Assembly (NCBI GenBank): GCA_019423265.1
Contig: JAHZBS010000001.1
Span: 19,752 to 52,405, forward strand
Source of the DNA: Clostridiales bacterium
GTDB lineage: Bacteria; Bacillota_A; Clostridia; Lachnospirales; Bianqueaceae
Direction: 5' to 3'
Length of the DNA: 32,654 nucleotides
The translations under genes and the position numbers were made by a program. Below, one piece after another: positions 16,256 through 25,180 of this stretch. The first letter of the stretch is position 1. Each line of letters opens with the position of its first letter. The notes below the pieces were generated by a model. The model was not told the origin of the DNA. It searched no databases and was given only the letters and a program-made list of their open reading frames with translations.

Positions 16256-16443
16256 GTTTGGCTTCGTCGGAGGCCCCGAAATTTTTAAGCCGTTCATTCT
16301 CAATCCCCGCCCGGGTAGTGGGAAGGGACAGAGTCGAGAGGGTCTTGACTTTTTCACGGATATCGTATATGCTTATAGTAGCCAAAGTTGATAATATCCA
16401 ATATATACTATCGTGGCATTTTGTCGAGAGAGGAAGGATTCTG
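16256..16443. other. Leader region of the MarR operon
   Basis: No gene seen. An open frame runs through from 16258 but has no ribosome site and is not conserved-looking. A TTGACT box is at 16345-16350. Candidate -10 boxes TATAGT (16374-16379) and TATACT (16404-16409) are not at ideal spacing. GATA at 16390-16393 and TATC at 16409-16412 flank an AT-rich segment that could hold a MarR operator. Confidence is low. Confidence 0.3.
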
Positions 16444-16926
16444 GTGAAGATTAAAGAAGTACAGGAGGAACTCTTGGATCTGCTGCCCTTATGGTACTGC
16501 CAGATTACAAAAATATTTGAACAGTGCTTAGATAATGGCGTCAACCTGGATTTTTATTATTGCATCCGGGCAATTCAGTGGGGAGGCGGTTTGGTGACCA
16601 TGACGGCGCTGGCTGAGCGGCTGCAAATTACAAAGCAGCACGCGACAAAAAAAGTCAACCGCTTGGTGGAGCTGAGTTTTGTAGAGCGCGTGTATGATCC
16701 GTCAGACCGCCGTGTGGTCAAGGTGAAAGTGACGGAGGGAGGAGAAAAATTTGCGGCAGATTTCCTCGAAAAGGAGGCAGGTGGTCTAAAGGCCCTAATT
16801 GAAAAAATGGATGTGCAGGAACAGGAGGATTTTATAAAGGCCATCGGTGCGTTAAACCGGATTCTATATAAAACCATGGAGTATGGCAGTTACCATGTAT
16901 CGAAAAAAATGGAGGACAGACAGTGA
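16444..16926 (+). CDS. MarR-family transcriptional regulator
   Basis: Winged-helix regulator of about 160 residues. AGGAAGG (16431-16437) lies 6 bases before GTG 16444, which is why I chose this start over the open frame further upstream. The DNA-binding part is TMTALAERLQITKQHATKKVNRL, with the wing near ERVYDPSDRRVVKVKVTEGG. Flanking helices (residues about 1-45 and 115-160) fit the dimer interface. The stop TGA overlaps the GTG of the next gene (GTGA), so the two are translationally coupled. It probably controls its own operon in response to a small ligand or redox signal, which is inferred from family habit. Confidence 0.85.
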   Translation: MKIKEVQEELLDLLPLWYCQITKIFEQCLDNGVNLDFYYCIRAIQWGGGLVTMTALAERLQITKQHATKKVNRLVELSFVERVYDPSDRRVVKVKVTEGGEKFAADFLEKEAGGLKALIEKMDVQEQEDFIKAIGALNRILYKTMEYGSYHVSKKMEDRQ

Positions 16927-18041
16927 AAAAGCTTGGGTTTGGTTTCATGCGCTTACCGCTTGTTAACGGCGAATTTGAGAATGTGGATAGGGAAATTTTG
17001 TGCCGGATGGTAGATTCCTTTATCGCAAAGGGGTTTCAGTATTTTGATACGGCGTGGTTTTATCACAGCGGACAGTCGGAGGCTGCGATCAAGGATTGCC
17101 TCGTGGACCGCCATCCCCGATCCGCGTTTTTGTTGGCGGATAAGATGCCGCTGGTTTTGATCCACAGGGAGGAAGAGCTTGAGGACTATTTTGAAGCGCA
17201 GCTCTCCCGCTGCGGCGTACACTATTTTGACTATTATCTGATCCACGATATGGGCGGCGACCGCCGCCAAGCTGCGGAGCAGATGCACGTTTTTGACTTT
17301 ATCAGAAAGAAAAAGGAGCAGGGGTTTGTAAAACAAATGGGATTTTCCTTCCATGACACGGCGGATGTATTGGACAAAATTCTTACCGACCATCCGGAGG
17401 TGGATTTCGTGCAGATACAGCTCAATTATCTGGATTGGGAGAGCGAAGTTATCCAGTCCCGCAAATGTTGCGAAACCGCCGAACGGCATGGAAAGCCAGT
17501 GATCGTCATGGAGCCGGTCAAAGGAGGGACCCTTGCAAGACTTCTGCCGGAAGCGGAAACGCTGCTTCGCTCCTGCAACCCTGACATGTCCATTGCGTCA
17601 TGGGCGATCCGGTTTGCAGCGAGTCAGGAAAATGTCATGCTGGTTTTAAGCGGCATGAGCAGCATGGAGCAGCTTATGGATAATACATCCTACATGGAAG
17701 ACTTTGTGCCGTTGACGGAAAAGGAGCTTGCCACACTCCGACAGGTGGTTGACATCATCAACGACAGCATTGCCATCCCATGTACCGGATGCTCCTACTG
17801 TACACTCCACTGTCCGATGAACATTGGGATTCCCAAGTATTTTTCCCTCTACAATACGGAAATGCAGGAGCTTTCCAGCAAGGCGTGGACTGCACAGCTC
17901 ATGCTGTACGGCCACCTGTCGAAGCAGTTCGGAAAGGCCAGCGATTGTATCGAGTGCGGCCAGTGCGAGGAAATGTGTCCGCAGCATCTCCCCATCAGAA
18001 GATGGCTGAAAGTGGTGGCGCACCACTTTGAGGAAGACTGA
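16923..18041 (+). CDS. Aldo/keto reductase with C-terminal 2[4Fe-4S] ferredoxin domain
   Basis: Cytoplasmic oxidoreductase of the AKR superfamily in the form common in anaerobes, where a bacterial ferredoxin domain follows the barrel. GGAGG (16911-16915) lies 7 bases before GTG 16923. The AKR tetrad is visible: Asp42 and Tyr47 in FDTAWFYHSG, Lys74 in ADKMP, His108 in LIHDMG. Two cysteine clusters follow near the end, CTGCSYCTLHCPMNI and CIECGQCEEMCPQ. Each has the CxxCxxCxxxCP spacing that binds a 4Fe-4S cluster. Length (372 residues) is normal. It is co-transcribed with the MarR gene and ended by a clear terminator. The natural substrate is unknown. Confidence 0.92.
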   Translation: MKKLGFGFMRLPLVNGEFENVDREILCRMVDSFIAKGFQYFDTAWFYHSGQSEAAIKDCLVDRHPRSAFLLADKMPLVLIHREEELEDYFEAQLSRCGVHYFDYYLIHDMGGDRRQAAEQMHVFDFIRKKKEQGFVKQMGFSFHDTADVLDKILTDHPEVDFVQIQLNYLDWESEVIQSRKCCETAERHGKPVIVMEPVKGGTLARLLPEAETLLRSCNPDMSIASWAIRFAASQENVMLVLSGMSSMEQLMDNTSYMEDFVPLTEKELATLRQVVDIINDSIAIPCTGCSYCTLHCPMNIGIPKYFSLYNTEMQELSSKAWTAQLMLYGHLSKQFGKASDCIECGQCEEMCPQHLPIRRWLKVVAHHFEED

Positions 18042-18047
18042 GGAACG

Positions 18048-18073
18048 AAACCGCCCCCAAAAGGCGGTTTTTT
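18048..18073 (+). terminator. Intrinsic terminator of the MarR/AKR operon
   Basis: AAACCGCC (18048-18055) pairs with GGCGGTTT (18063-18070) around a 7-base loop, and the tail extends to six T in total. Confidence 0.9.
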
Positions 18074-18120
18074 GCGACTTCAAAGAAAAACAAGCATATA
18101 CTGTACTGAGGTGATAGACA

Positions 18121-18300
18121 ATGAATCCATGTGAGCTAACGGTATCAATTACGGCGCTGGCCAATGCATTGGCCAGCGATCTCACAAATGATGAGCTAAA
18201 TCTTTTGGGCGCTGTTTTCTCACAGCTTGGCGACACTCTTGTAACCATCGCTACACAGAGAAGTATTTGTGAGAGCGCCTGTCAAACCTCAGACTCGTAA
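18121..18300 (+). CDS. Small 59-residue protein, resembles DUF6774-type family
   Basis: Short open frame with GAGGTGAT (18108-18115) 5 bases before the ATG. The product begins MNPCELTVSITALANALASD and continues LTNDELNLLGAVFSQLGDTL, ending with Cys-containing residues ICESACQTSDS. The balanced, mostly helical composition and the good ribosome site argue that it is real. I recall similar small proteins in gut Clostridia with the pattern CELxxxITALA followed by DELxLLxxxFxQLGDTLxxI, probably DUF6774. The function is unknown. It stands alone between the AKR terminator and a GC-rich hairpin. Confidence 0.7.
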   Translation: MNPCELTVSITALANALASDLTNDELNLLGAVFSQLGDTLVTIATQRSICESACQTSDS

Positions 18301-18397
18301 TGCCGAAACGCATTATGTTGTGACACCATCTTCACAGCGATGGACGAAAAGGGGGCTGGCATTTGCGACTGAACAATCGCAGTGGGCTAGCCCCCCT
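18296..18397 (+). terminator. Two hairpins after the small ORF
   Basis: CGTAATGC (18296-18303) pairs with GCATTATG (18310-18317) across the stop codon. A longer stem joins AAGGGGGCT (18349-18357) with AGCCCCCCTT (about 18389-18398), with an inner TGCGA/TCGCA pair. There is no T-run, so this may be a rho-dependent or processing structure rather than a classic terminator. Confidence 0.4.
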
Positions 18398-18413
18398 TGC
18401 TGTTGCAGAGCAA

Positions 18414-18468
18414 TTGACTTCTTTATTTGTCCGTGATATCATATTGTCATATCATTTTGTGGTATACT
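18414..18468 (+). promoter_or_regulatory. Promoter region of the glycerophosphodiesterase operon
   Basis: TTGACT (18414-18419), a 17-base spacer and TATCAT (18437-18442) with an extended TG. A second extended -10, TGGTATACT, ends at 18468. Between them, TGATAT (18434-18439) and ATATCA (18449-18454) form an inverted pair overlapping the first -10, a possible operator. Confidence 0.55.
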
Positions 18469-18525
18469 AATTGCGGAGTTAGAATTTAGAATCAGGTCCG
18501 CTTTAGGCGGAGAGGAGAGCCTAGT

Positions 18526-20364
18526 ATGGTTCGGACATTCAAAAATGCACTGAAGCTAATTTTTTGGGATTGGAGTACCCTGCTGCTCTTTGAGTTGCTC
18601 TATAAATCAGCGGCCCTGGCGGTGGCAATTCCTGCGCTAAAGGCGCTGTTGGATTACGCCATACAGCAGGCGGGGCTGCGGTATCTAACGATGGATACCC
18701 TGCCGATTCTCATGCGAAATCCCACGGCAGTTTTGTTGACAGTGGGGACAATCTGTGTGTACGCGGTCTATATTTTTATTGAGATGACGGCTATCGTACA
18801 GTATTTCGACAACGGCGTCCAGGGAAAGTGGACCGGAGCGGGGCAGCTATTTCTGTCGGCGGTGCGCCGCGCGTTTCGCATTTTAAAGCCACAAAATTGG
18901 GTAATGCTAATCTTCGTGCTGCTGATGATCCCTATGTCGGGACTGGCGCTGACCACAGGTCCCTTTGGCTCCATCAGCATTCCGGGGTATATCGTAGACA
19001 ATATTTTGAAGACGCCGCTGTTGAACGCGGCCTATAAAATAGCCTCCGGGCTTATTCTAATCCTCATCGTCTGGTGGATTTTCAGCATCCATCAGGTAAC
19101 GCTGGAGGGGGACAGCTTCCGAAAAGCCTGTAAAAAGAGTGTGGAGTTAGTCAGAGGTCGGTTTTTTCATACGGTATGGATGTTTATCGTGTGGTTTGCC
19201 TTTATCTGGGGGATCGCAATTGCAGTCTATTTAGCCGCGCTGGGGATCGTGTATCTGCGCGTGCGTTTTGGGGTTCCCATGGCAAGTACACGCATTGTTT
19301 TTCAGCGGGACTGTGCAAAGCTAGACGACTACAGCTCCCTATTGATTACTTTATATGGCTTTGCCGCCAGTTTCAGTTTTATCGCAGCTCTCTATTATGA
19401 TGCGCGCTTTTACCATGCCTTTTCCTTCGAAAAGACAAAGCGGGAGACACATCGCCATCTATGGCGCCGCTTGGTGAAAGGTGTACTCATTGTGACCTTG
19501 ATTCTCCTCTATACCAATGCCACCACAGTTCACTATGTGATTTTTGACAGTGATGATGACCGGGTTTCCATCGCGGCACATCGAGGCGGATCTGCTTTTG
19601 CACCGGAGAATACCATTGCCTCCCTCCGGGAAGCCGTGCTGGGCGGAGCAGACTATGCAGAGATCGATGTTCAGCAGACGAGGGATGGAGAGTTAATCTT
19701 GATGCATGACAGTAATTTTGCGAGAACAACAGGCGTCCACAAGAATGTGTGGGAGGTGGATTTTCAAGAGACAAGGGAGTATGATGCCGGAAGCTTCTAT
19801 TCTAGCGCCTTTCAGGGGGAACAGATCCCATCTCTGCGGGAAGCGCTCGAATACGCGAAAGGAAAACTGAAGCTTATCATTGAGCTCAAGGCAACAGGTC
19901 ATGAGACCAATCTGGCGGAGGAGACGATTCGGCTCATAGAAGAGTGTGAGATGGAACAGGAGTGTATGATCGCATCCATGAATCCATCCATCGTGGAGAC
20001 TGTGAGGCGGACCAATCCGTTTATTAAAACCCAGTACATTGTATCCGCGGTATACGGGAACATTATAAGTATCCAGGAGGCGGACTGCTACAGTGTGGAG
20101 AGAACGTTTGTATCACAGGATCTGCTGACTCTCTTGCACCGCAATAAAAAGGAATTATTTGTCTGGACAGTCAACACGGAAGAAACCATGCGGAAGCTGA
20201 TTGCCATGGGGGTCGATGGAATTGTAACGGATAATCCCTATCTGGTGACCTACTGCCTGCGAAATATGAGCAGCAACCGGTTGGTGCAGACCATCGCGGA
20301 TCGGGCATTTCCCGAGGTATTGGGGGAAACCGATGATGGAGGAAAGACGATAGCGGGGGAATGA
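18526..20364 (+). CDS. Membrane glycerophosphodiester phosphodiesterase
   Basis: Hydrolyses glycerophosphodiesters to glycerol 3-phosphate and an alcohol. The N-terminal 330 or so residues hold several membrane segments (GPDPase_memb type: WSTLLLFELLYKSAALAVAI, VMLIFVLLMIPMSGLAL, ILIVWWIFSIHQ, FIWGIAIAVYLAALGIVYL). The C-terminal catalytic barrel starts at HRGGSAFAPENT with the catalytic His-Arg. It continues with EIDVQQTRDGELILMHD (metal ligands Glu and Asp plus the second His), IELKATG, and ends with VWTVNTEE and GVDGIVTDNP. GAGGAG stands upstream of the ATG. Length (612 residues) is typical of the membrane form. The methyltransferase gene follows after 56 bases, probably in the same transcript. 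It may take part in recycling lipid or teichoic acid breakdown products. Confidence 0.92.
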   Translation: MVRTFKNALKLIFWDWSTLLLFELLYKSAALAVAIPALKALLDYAIQQAGLRYLTMDTLPILMRNPTAVLLTVGTICVYAVYIFIEMTAIVQYFDNGVQGKWTGAGQLFLSAVRRAFRILKPQNWVMLIFVLLMIPMSGLALTTGPFGSISIPGYIVDNILKTPLLNAAYKIASGLILILIVWWIFSIHQVTLEGDSFRKACKKSVELVRGRFFHTVWMFIVWFAFIWGIAIAVYLAALGIVYLRVRFGVPMASTRIVFQRDCAKLDDYSSLLITLYGFAASFSFIAALYYDARFYHAFSFEKTKRETHRHLWRRLVKGVLIVTLILLYTNATTVHYVIFDSDDDRVSIAAHRGGSAFAPENTIASLREAVLGGADYAEIDVQQTRDGELILMHDSNFARTTGVHKNVWEVDFQETREYDAGSFYSSAFQGEQIPSLREALEYAKGKLKLIIELKATGHETNLAEETIRLIEECEMEQECMIASMNPSIVETVRRTNPFIKTQYIVSAVYGNIISIQEADCYSVERTFVSQDLLTLLHRNKKELFVWTVNTEETMRKLIAMGVDGIVTDNPYLVTYCLRNMSSNRLVQTIADRAFPEVLGETDDGGKTIAGE

Positions 20365-20420
20365 TTTGGCATGGGCGGGGTATTCGGCAGAAAAATACAA
20401 AAAATGGGGGACACTAGGAT

Positions 20421-21575
20421 ATGAAAGATTTACAGGAGATACTGGATCGCATATTTTCACAGACCATCAGACGCATTATCCTCAGCAGCCCGGAGAAGAG
20501 CCAGGGGTACCAGAAGATCGCAGTCCGCCGGATTCAGATAAAAGGGGAAATAAAATATCAGATCGAAAAGCACACGAGTACACAGGTATTCCATGAAAAT
20601 CTGTCGTCCAATGAGGCAAAGGCAGCGCTGTTGCAGTTTTTACAGACACAATTCCGGCAGATGGACGCTTTGACCGATGAGCAGACACATCTGTGGAAAC
20701 GGTCGAAAAAAGGAAAGCAGCTGTACCATGCGAAAACAGTGGAGCTGCCGTGCCAAGAGACAAGTTTAGCTCATAATCGAGAGAAGCAGTATCTTCTCCG
20801 CGAAGGGGATGTGATTCCACCCCTGGTGGATCTCGGCATTTTTACGCAGGAGGGCAAGATTGTCCAGTCCAAATATGATAAGTTTAAACAGATTAATCGA
20901 TTTGTTGAGATGGTAAATGACAGCATACCAGAGAATTGCAAAGAACTGACAGCCGTTGATTTTGGCTGTGGGAAATCCTATCTGACCTTCATTTTATATT
21001 ATTTTCTCACAGAGGTGAGAGGAATCGAAGCTCGGATCACAGGTCTCGATCGAAGACAGGATGTCATTGAGCACTGCCAAACCATAGCAGAAAAATACGG
21101 GTACCATGGTCTGCACTTTGAGATTGGGGACATTGCAGGTTACAAGACAGAAGAACATGTAAATATGGTGATCAGCCTTCATGCGTGTGATACGGCGACG
21201 GATTATGCCATATGGAATGCCATTGTCTGGAAGGCGGACATGATTTTTTCTGTGCCCTGCTGTCAACACGAGGTGAATCAACAGCTGCGGGGAGGAAAGT
21301 CTGCGTTGACTCGATATGGGTTACTCAAAGAGCGCTTCGCCGCTCTTATGACCGATTCCATTCGCGGCTGCCTGCTAGAGTCGCAGGGATACCAAGTGCA
21401 GCTCTTGGAATTCATTGATATGGCCCATTCTCCGAAAAATGTGTTGATTCGGGGAATCCGGGGCTCAGTCAGCGATGGAAAACGCGCCGAAGCTTTGCGC
21501 CAGGCAGAAGAGGCTATCGACGAGTATCAAGTGTACCCCGCGCTGTACAGGCTCTTGATGGGATCAAAGGAGTGA
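20421..21575 (+). CDS. Class I SAM-dependent methyltransferase (METTL25/Methyltransf_32-like)
   Basis: Rossmann-fold methyltransferase. An N-terminal region of about 165 residues precedes the SAM site VDFGCGKSYLTFILYYFL. ITGLDRRQDVI (ribose-binding acidic residue), FEIGDIAGY and the distinctive SLHACDTATDYAIW and FSVPCCQHEVNQQL follow. The last two motifs are shared with a family of probable RNA methyltransferases, so an rRNA or tRNA substrate is likely but unproven. AGGA stands very close to the ATG, so the ribosome site is weak and expression may depend on read-through from the gene upstream. The stop lies just before the next gene, whose ribosome site is inside this one. Confidence 0.85.
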   Translation: MKDLQEILDRIFSQTIRRIILSSPEKSQGYQKIAVRRIQIKGEIKYQIEKHTSTQVFHENLSSNEAKAALLQFLQTQFRQMDALTDEQTHLWKRSKKGKQLYHAKTVELPCQETSLAHNREKQYLLREGDVIPPLVDLGIFTQEGKIVQSKYDKFKQINRFVEMVNDSIPENCKELTAVDFGCGKSYLTFILYYFLTEVRGIEARITGLDRRQDVIEHCQTIAEKYGYHGLHFEIGDIAGYKTEEHVNMVISLHACDTATDYAIWNAIVWKADMIFSVPCCQHEVNQQLRGGKSALTRYGLLKERFAALMTDSIRGCLLESQGYQVQLLEFIDMAHSPKNVLIRGIRGSVSDGKRAEALRQAEEAIDEYQVYPALYRLLMGSKE

Positions 21576-21580
21576 GATTG

Positions 21581-23593
21581 ATGGAAAAATGGAACATGAA
21601 TCGCCTGTCGACAACAGAGCTGGCCAGATACTATGATTCGATGGAATTTGAGCGCCGCTATACGTATGATGGCGGCGATCTGGGAAGCACGTATACTCCG
21701 GAAAAAACCACCTGGAAAATTTGGTCTCCTTTAGCGGATGCGGTTGAGGTGCGGCTGTACGCCAGAGGCAGTGATTCGGAAGAGGGGGCTTCATTCTTGG
21801 GAGCTCATTCTTGCCGCCCATCGGGCAGGGGCGTGTGGTCCCTGAGCCTGGAGGGGGATTACCATGGAATCTACTACACCTATGGGATCACCATTCACGG
21901 GAGCAAAACGGAAACGGCGGATATCTATGGAAAGGCCGCCGGCGTAAACGGGTGGCGGAGCATGGTGGTTGACCTCAGCGCAACGGACCCTCCCGGGTGG
22001 GAGCAGGACTGCCGTATCTCCTGTGAGAACAGCACAGACGCCATTATATGGGAGACCCATGTGCGGGATTTTTCAGAGTCCCCTTCATCGGGCATGGTGC
22101 ATCGAGGACAGTATTTAGCCTTTGCGGAGACGGACACGACAGTCAATGGGGAGGGGATGGCGCCCACCGGTATTTCCTATCTCACGTATCTTGGCATTAC
22201 CCACGTTCATTTGCTGCCGGTTTTTGATTATGCCACAGTGGATGAGAGCAAGCAGGACGGGCAGCAATACAATTGGGGATACGATCCTCTCCAATATAAT
22301 GTGCCAGAAGGGTCCTACGCATCGGACCCTTTTGACGGAGCCGTGCGGATTCGGGAATTTAAGGCTATGGTTCAAGGGCTTCACCGGGCGGGAATCGGCG
22401 TTGTTTTGGATGTCGTATATAATCATACCTTTTTCACGGAGGAATCGGCCTTCCATAGGACGATGCCGTATTATTACCATCGAACCAATTCCGACGGAAG
22501 CTTTTCCAATGGCTCCATGTGTGGAAATGAGACTGCATGTGAACGGACTATGTGCCGTCGTTTTATACTGGATTCTATCCTCTATTGGTCAACAGAATAC
22601 CACATCGATGGCTTTCGCTTCGATCTGATGGGCATTCACGATGTGGATTTCATGAACCAGATACGAGGGGAGCTAGACCGGCTTCCCCGCGGCAGATCCA
22701 TTCTCATGTATGGAGAGCCATGGACAGCGGGACAGATTGCTCTAAGGCCAGGGTTGCTGCCAGCGGTGAAAGGCAATGCGCGATTGCTTAACGAGCGGAT
22801 CGCTATTTTTAATGACGATACCCGGGACGCCATTAAGGGGAATGCTTTTTCAAGCGATACGGTGGGGTTTGTCAATGGCGGCTGGGGAATGGAAGAGCAG
22901 ATTCGCAGGTCCATCCGGGCATGGGCAGGGCCAGTGGACACGGTGTGCGTGCCGACCCAGACGATCTCCTATACATCGGCCCATGACAATTATACCCTCT
23001 GGGATAAGCTAACAGCGACGATCAACGATGGAATACTCGATTACGACCATTACAATCTGAGCCGGATTGCGGCGAACAAATTAGCAGCCGCCCTTATATT
23101 GACATCGCAGGGAATCCCGTTTTTTCAGGCGGGAGAAGAATTTGCCCGAACAAAATGGGGAGATCACAACAGCTATTGTTCTGAAAGTAGAATCAATGCC
23201 CTAGATTGGAATCGTACCAATATTTTCCGGGAAATAGTGGAGTACTATCGAGGGTTGATTCAAATTCGAAAGCAGTTTTCGGCTTTTCGAGATCCCACGG
23301 GTGAGAGCATTCAACAGATATATTTTTCTGCGCATCAGGCTCAGGTCGTCGCCTACACATTGGAGGGAAAGCCGCAGGATGCTTGGCCGTGGATCGCCGT
23401 AATATTGAACGCGAGTCTTGGCGAGCGCGAGGTCATTCTGGAGACTTGGCCGGGAAAGAGGCTTCCAAACCGGTGGATGATAATAGCGGATGAAAAAAGC
23501 GCAGGGCTCGATCCCATTCGATATGTGGAGGGAAATTGCATTCGTGTGCCAAGAGCCAGCGTCACCATAGCCGCAGGCTGCGGAGGCCTGTGA
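21581..23593 (+). CDS. Type I pullulanase (GH13)
   Basis: Debranching enzyme that cleaves alpha-1,6 bonds in pullulan, limit dextrins or glycogen. AAAGGAG (21566-21572) lies 8 bases before ATG 21581, so this start is preferred over GTG 21572. An N-terminal CBM48-like part (TWKIWSPLADAVEVRLYARG) is followed by YNWGYDPLQYNVPEGSY, the signature of type I pullulanases. The GH13 regions are DVVYNHTFF, DGFRFDLMG (nucleophile Asp), MYGEPWTAG (acid Glu) and TSAHDNYTLWDK. There is no signal peptide, so it should act in the cytoplasm on glycogen or imported dextrins. Length (670 residues) is normal. It is the last gene of the run that starts with the phosphodiesterase and complements the GH31 enzyme elsewhere in the window. 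Confidence 0.93.
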   Translation: MEKWNMNRLSTTELARYYDSMEFERRYTYDGGDLGSTYTPEKTTWKIWSPLADAVEVRLYARGSDSEEGASFLGAHSCRPSGRGVWSLSLEGDYHGIYYTYGITIHGSKTETADIYGKAAGVNGWRSMVVDLSATDPPGWEQDCRISCENSTDAIIWETHVRDFSESPSSGMVHRGQYLAFAETDTTVNGEGMAPTGISYLTYLGITHVHLLPVFDYATVDESKQDGQQYNWGYDPLQYNVPEGSYASDPFDGAVRIREFKAMVQGLHRAGIGVVLDVVYNHTFFTEESAFHRTMPYYYHRTNSDGSFSNGSMCGNETACERTMCRRFILDSILYWSTEYHIDGFRFDLMGIHDVDFMNQIRGELDRLPRGRSILMYGEPWTAGQIALRPGLLPAVKGNARLLNERIAIFNDDTRDAIKGNAFSSDTVGFVNGGWGMEEQIRRSIRAWAGPVDTVCVPTQTISYTSAHDNYTLWDKLTATINDGILDYDHYNLSRIAANKLAAALILTSQGIPFFQAGEEFARTKWGDHNSYCSESRINALDWNRTNIFREIVEYYRGLIQIRKQFSAFRDPTGESIQQIYFSAHQAQVVAYTLEGKPQDAWPWIAVILNASLGEREVILETWPGKRLPNRWMIIADEKSAGLDPIRYVEGNCIRVPRASVTIAAGCGGL

Positions 23594-23731
23594 GAAGAGG
23601 ATGGGCGGTTGGGCAATCTGTTAATTCGTTTCCCAGGCAACGGAATGTGTAGTATAGCTAAAATAGTTTTGTATATTTAAAAATAATTTGACAAAAATTC
23701 ACAAAAACATCTTCTCTTTCTTTCTTGAGTG

Positions 23732-23740
23732 TGATATAAT
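23732..23740 (+). promoter_or_regulatory. Extended -10 promoter of the AAA-ATPase-like gene
   Basis: TGATATAAT (23732-23740) is a perfect extended -10. The matching -35 position holds TTCTCT, which is weak. A TTGACA at about 23688 is too far away to pair with it. Confidence 0.5.
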
Positions 23741-23779
23741 ACTTGAAAATAGCATGTTTTGTGGAGGGGATAAGAGGTC

Positions 23780-25135
23780 ATGTATGCGTCTGGGCGAAGA
23801 AAAGAGAAAGAGAACGCGGACTGGGACTATGACGATAGTGAGTATCCATCGTATTCGGTGAAAGAGGAGACTTCGATTTTTCTCATGACAGGGCCGCGGG
23901 GAAGCGGAAAGAGTACCTGTCTATTGGGTATCAGAGAAAAGCGCGGCCAGAAGCCGACAATTTTTCTATCCTTAGGAGAACTGCGTGGAACCACATTGGA
24001 GGCAATGCAGGAAAGCTGGAAGGATATGATGCGCCAACTATACGCGGATAATCAAGCGGTTATGGACGAGCGCTATATTTCCGCCGCAGATTTGAAAGTT
24101 GTCAAAAAGATGCTGACCTCTGATTCCGACATTGTGCTATGGGTGTACTGGGCGGCGTCTTTTTTGCTAAAGGCGCTGTGTGCCTGCTATCACCAAAAAG
24201 TGCTGGTGCTTGTTGACGATTATGACCTGCCTATTTTGGAGGGACTTCGCTACGGGTATCACCGGGAGGCTATCGGATTCGTCTCCTCCATCTTAAACGC
24301 CTGGTATGAATATTCTCACTATATTGAAGGGGGCTGTGTCGCGTGTACCTATCCGTTTCTGGGAAAGGGGATCTTTTTTTCTCGGGCGGCCGTACAGTAT
24401 TTGAGGCCGCAGCGAAGGCCGGCCGCCGTGTGGGAACGAGAGATACAGCATCTTTTGGAGGATTATATAACACGAAAATTGCCAGACATGGCGGATCTCC
24501 TTATGCCGCTGCTGAACGGAGATCCCGTTTCCTTTAAGCTAGAAGACTATATCTCCATGGATGAGCGCGGTCTAAAAGGAAAACAGGATTTTCTGCGCGT
24601 CATCCTGGCAGGGCAAAAGGGAAGACTCAATGAGGAGGATGGGACAACGGAGGTGGCCGGCAGGACCTGCCGGGACCTGTTGCAGCGGCTTACGCTGGCG
24701 GCGATTGCCGGATATTTCCGCCTTCCCAACATGATGTTTCCGGGGATGAGCCAGGCCATTCACGCAGGCAATGTTCCGGGATTTGAAGCACAATTTCGCC
24801 GATATTTGCGGGAATTATACATACGCCAGGGCTATGATCTGACACTGCTCTGCAAGACCTTTATGCTTGGATATGCCGGATGTAGCCTTGAGCGGTATCA
24901 CTTTGCGCTGCACTATCAGAAACGGGAAAATGAATATCACATGGTGGCGAGGCCGTGTGCTGACACGCACAGGACTGTGATCGTAGCCCTTCGGGTTTCG
25001 AGGCGAAGGCCTGAATCCTATCAGGAGGAGGCTGGCAAATTAAAAAAACATATTCATTCTGCCGCATATTATAAAGCGCTCCCCAAGGGGGCAAGAGTCT
25101 TTGAGTGTGCGGTCGTCCTTCCTGGAGAAAAATAA
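23780..25135 (+). CDS. AAA-ATPase-like protein with degenerate C-terminal nuclease-like domain
   Basis: Resembles the AAA-ATPase_like/PD-(D/E)XK group common in gut Firmicutes and Bacteroidetes. Walker A is GPRGSGKSTCL (residues about 37-47) and Walker B is VLVLVDDYDLPILEG, matching the usual IDEYDxPI of the group with DD in place of DE. A helical middle region contains YHREAIGFVSSILNAWYEYS. The C-terminal part (TFMLGYAGCSLERYHFALHY, then TVIVALRVSRR) sits where the nuclease domain normally is, but no clear D-x(n)-ExK catalytic set is visible. GGAGGGG lies upstream of the ATG. It is a single gene with its own promoter, convergent with the next gene. The role of this family is unproven. Links to mobile elements or defence have been suggested, but nothing here decides. 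Confidence 0.7.
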   Translation: MYASGRRKEKENADWDYDDSEYPSYSVKEETSIFLMTGPRGSGKSTCLLGIREKRGQKPTIFLSLGELRGTTLEAMQESWKDMMRQLYADNQAVMDERYISAADLKVVKKMLTSDSDIVLWVYWAASFLLKALCACYHQKVLVLVDDYDLPILEGLRYGYHREAIGFVSSILNAWYEYSHYIEGGCVACTYPFLGKGIFFSRAAVQYLRPQRRPAAVWEREIQHLLEDYITRKLPDMADLLMPLLNGDPVSFKLEDYISMDERGLKGKQDFLRVILAGQKGRLNEEDGTTEVAGRTCRDLLQRLTLAAIAGYFRLPNMMFPGMSQAIHAGNVPGFEAQFRRYLRELYIRQGYDLTLLCKTFMLGYAGCSLERYHFALHYQKRENEYHMVARPCADTHRTVIVALRVSRRRPESYQEEAGKLKKHIHSAAYYKALPKGARVFECAVVLPGEK

Positions 25136-25180
25136 GCGGGAGGATCGTTCTTTGCCAAGGGTGTCCGTCGTGAGGAGACA

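Noticed and set aside
16258..16443. Longer N-terminus for the MarR regulator
   Set aside because: The upstream codons have no ribosome site and do not look like the family. GTG 16444 has AGGAAGG at the right distance.
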